Shown here piece by piece: positions 5,955 to 6,696 of a DNA stretch of 6,696 nt (position 1 is its first letter; the number at the start of each line of letters is the position of its first letter). The notes below the pieces were generated by a model, which was not told the origin of the DNA, did no database searches, and saw only the letters and a program-made list of their open reading frames with translations. The stretch is from Desulfobacterales bacterium C00003060. Its GTDB lineage: Bacteria; Desulfobacterota; Desulfobacteria; Desulfobacterales; C00003060. Location: positions 1 to 6,696 of the forward strand of contig MAXP01000115.1 of the NCBI GenBank assembly GCA_001751085.1, given 5' to 3'. The position numbers were made by a program, and so were the translations under genes.

Positions 5955-6652
5955 AATTCGAAGTGTATTGTGATGAATCTATGCCCGATCTTTTTACCAC
6001 AAAAAAACCGGCGAGCCGCTATCTGATGATAGGCAGCTTGTGGTTGCCGAATTCCTACCGGAACAAAATAAAGAATGACATCCGATCCTTGCGTGAGAAA
6101 CATAATACCTGGGGTGAGATCAAATGGTCTAAGGTGTCACCGTCTCGCCTGCCCTTTTATCTCGATTTAATAGATATGTTTCTCTCATATAACCTTGAGT
6201 TGCGGTTCAGGTGTATTGCGGTGGATCATGCCCAGATTAACATGTCGCTGCATGACAACGACAGCGAACTTGGATTTTACAAATTTTACTACCAGATGTT
6301 ACATCACTGGATATACGACTTCAATGAATACAGGATATTCTGTGATATCAAGACGAATCGTGACCCTGAACGGCTAAAGGTTCTCAAACGGTGTCTTAAA
6401 TACGCAAATCTTTCATCGACAATAAAAGATATTCAGTCCTTGCCGTCCAAACAGGTTGTATTGATACAGCTTTGCGATTTACTACTCGGCGCAGCGAACA
6501 GCAGGATGAACAACACATTAAAGGAAGGTTCTGCAAAAAATGAATTGGTTCGTCATCTGCAAAAAATGCTGGGCGTAAAAAATCTTGCTCCCACCCCCAA
6601 GAGCGAGGAAAAATTCAATATCTTCAAGATACGACTCAATGGGGGATGGTAG
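5951..6652 (+). CDS. DUF3800-family protein, possible RNase H-like nuclease
   Basis: This 233-residue protein begins with FEVYCDESMP. D8 and E9 fit the DE motif near the N-terminus of DUF3800, and QLCD (173-176) fits its QxxD motif. Between them are GEIKW (55-59), the helical block FYKFYYQML, and FCDIKTNRD (with D132) at the end of a predicted strand. The acidic residues D8, D132 and D176 would suit a metal-dependent RNase H-like active site, which has been proposed for the family. I know of no demonstrated activity. No signal peptide or membrane segment is visible, so it is likely cytoplasmic. The start overlaps the hsdS stop as ATGA, so it is made with hsdS. DUF3800 genes are common in phage-defence and mobile regions, often beside RM genes. 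A role as accessory nuclease, or as a toxin held in check by the neighbours, is inference. Confidence 0.75.
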   Translation: MKFEVYCDESMPDLFTTKKPASRYLMIGSLWLPNSYRNKIKNDIRSLREKHNTWGEIKWSKVSPSRLPFYLDLIDMFLSYNLELRFRCIAVDHAQINMSLHDNDSELGFYKFYYQMLHHWIYDFNEYRIFCDIKTNRDPERLKVLKRCLKYANLSSTIKDIQSLPSKQVVLIQLCDLLLGAANSRMNNTLKEGSAKNELVRHLQKMLGVKNLAPTPKSEEKFNIFKIRLNGGW

Positions 6653-6696
6653 TGCGGTTACCTGATTTGCTTATTTTTGAAGCAGAAAGGGAGTAT
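6652..6696 (+). CDS. Possible start of next gene, cut off by window end
   Basis: A GTG overlapping the DUF3800 stop (TAGTG) opens a frame running to the last base: VRLPDLLIFEAEREY, with the GTG read as Met. GGGGGATGG (6641-6649) could be its ribosome site. An in-frame ATG at 6646 is an alternative start. Equally, AAAGGGAG at 6686-6693 may be the ribosome site of a gene that begins just beyond the window. Fifteen codons are too few to identify a family. By context hsdR or hsdM would be expected nearby. Confidence 0.3.
   Translation, partial: MRLPDLLIFEAEREY

Noticed and set aside
6638..6648. An 11-base exact repeat AATGGGGGATG also at 1073-1083, at both ends of the SIR2-to-DUF3800 block
   Set aside because: It looked like a boundary direct repeat, but several 11-base repeats are expected by chance in a window this long, and both copies are G-rich translation-start regions.

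Overview
This window is a compact, plus-strand defence locus from a bacterium. It carries a run of genes that normally belong to a type I restriction-modification operon, with a SIR2-HerA anti-phage pair placed inside it. Base composition looks moderate (roughly mid-40s % GC by eye). Starts use Shine-Dalgarno sequences and ATGA overlaps. The 9-base CACGGAATA-type tandem units are of a kind I associate with environmental Gram-negative genomes such as Desulfobacterota or the PVC group, but the taxon cannot be fixed from this sequence.

Layout. Bases 1-870 are the C-terminal part of a RhuM-family protein whose start lies upstream of the window. Bases 871-1073 are the only intergenic stretch of note. 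It holds three degenerate 9-base repeat units, a good sigma70-type promoter (TAGACA / TATAAT), an 8-bp inverted repeat around the expected transcription start, and a 15-codon reading frame that ends by TAATG overlap on the next gene. Then come a SIR2-domain protein (1074-2507), a HerA/DUF87 ATPase (2504-4648, ATGA overlap), a type I restriction specificity subunit HsdS with two target recognition domains (4656-5954, 7-base gap), and a DUF3800 protein (5951-6652, ATGA overlap, consensus Shine-Dalgarno). The last 45 bases may be the first codons of another gene. No hsdM or hsdR lies inside the window. They would be expected on the flanks if the RM system is complete.

How the genes may work together. 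From family knowledge, SIR2-HerA systems protect by abortive NAD+ depletion, with HerA hexamers assembling with and controlling the SIR2 enzyme. HsdS directs the methylation and cleavage complex to DNA sites. RhuM and DUF3800 are recurrent but poorly understood companions of RM and defence loci. The tight spacing from SIR2 through DUF3800 implies one transcript from the promoter at 925-955. HsdS would then be made from the same mRNA as the abortive-infection pair, a layered arrangement of restriction first and suicide as backup (inference).

The most notable points are the nesting of SIR2-HerA between rhuM and hsdS, a 3 x 9-base in-frame tandem repeat in the HsdS central linker that also occurs in degenerate form after rhuM, and the resemblance between the 15-codon leader and the first codons of hsdS.
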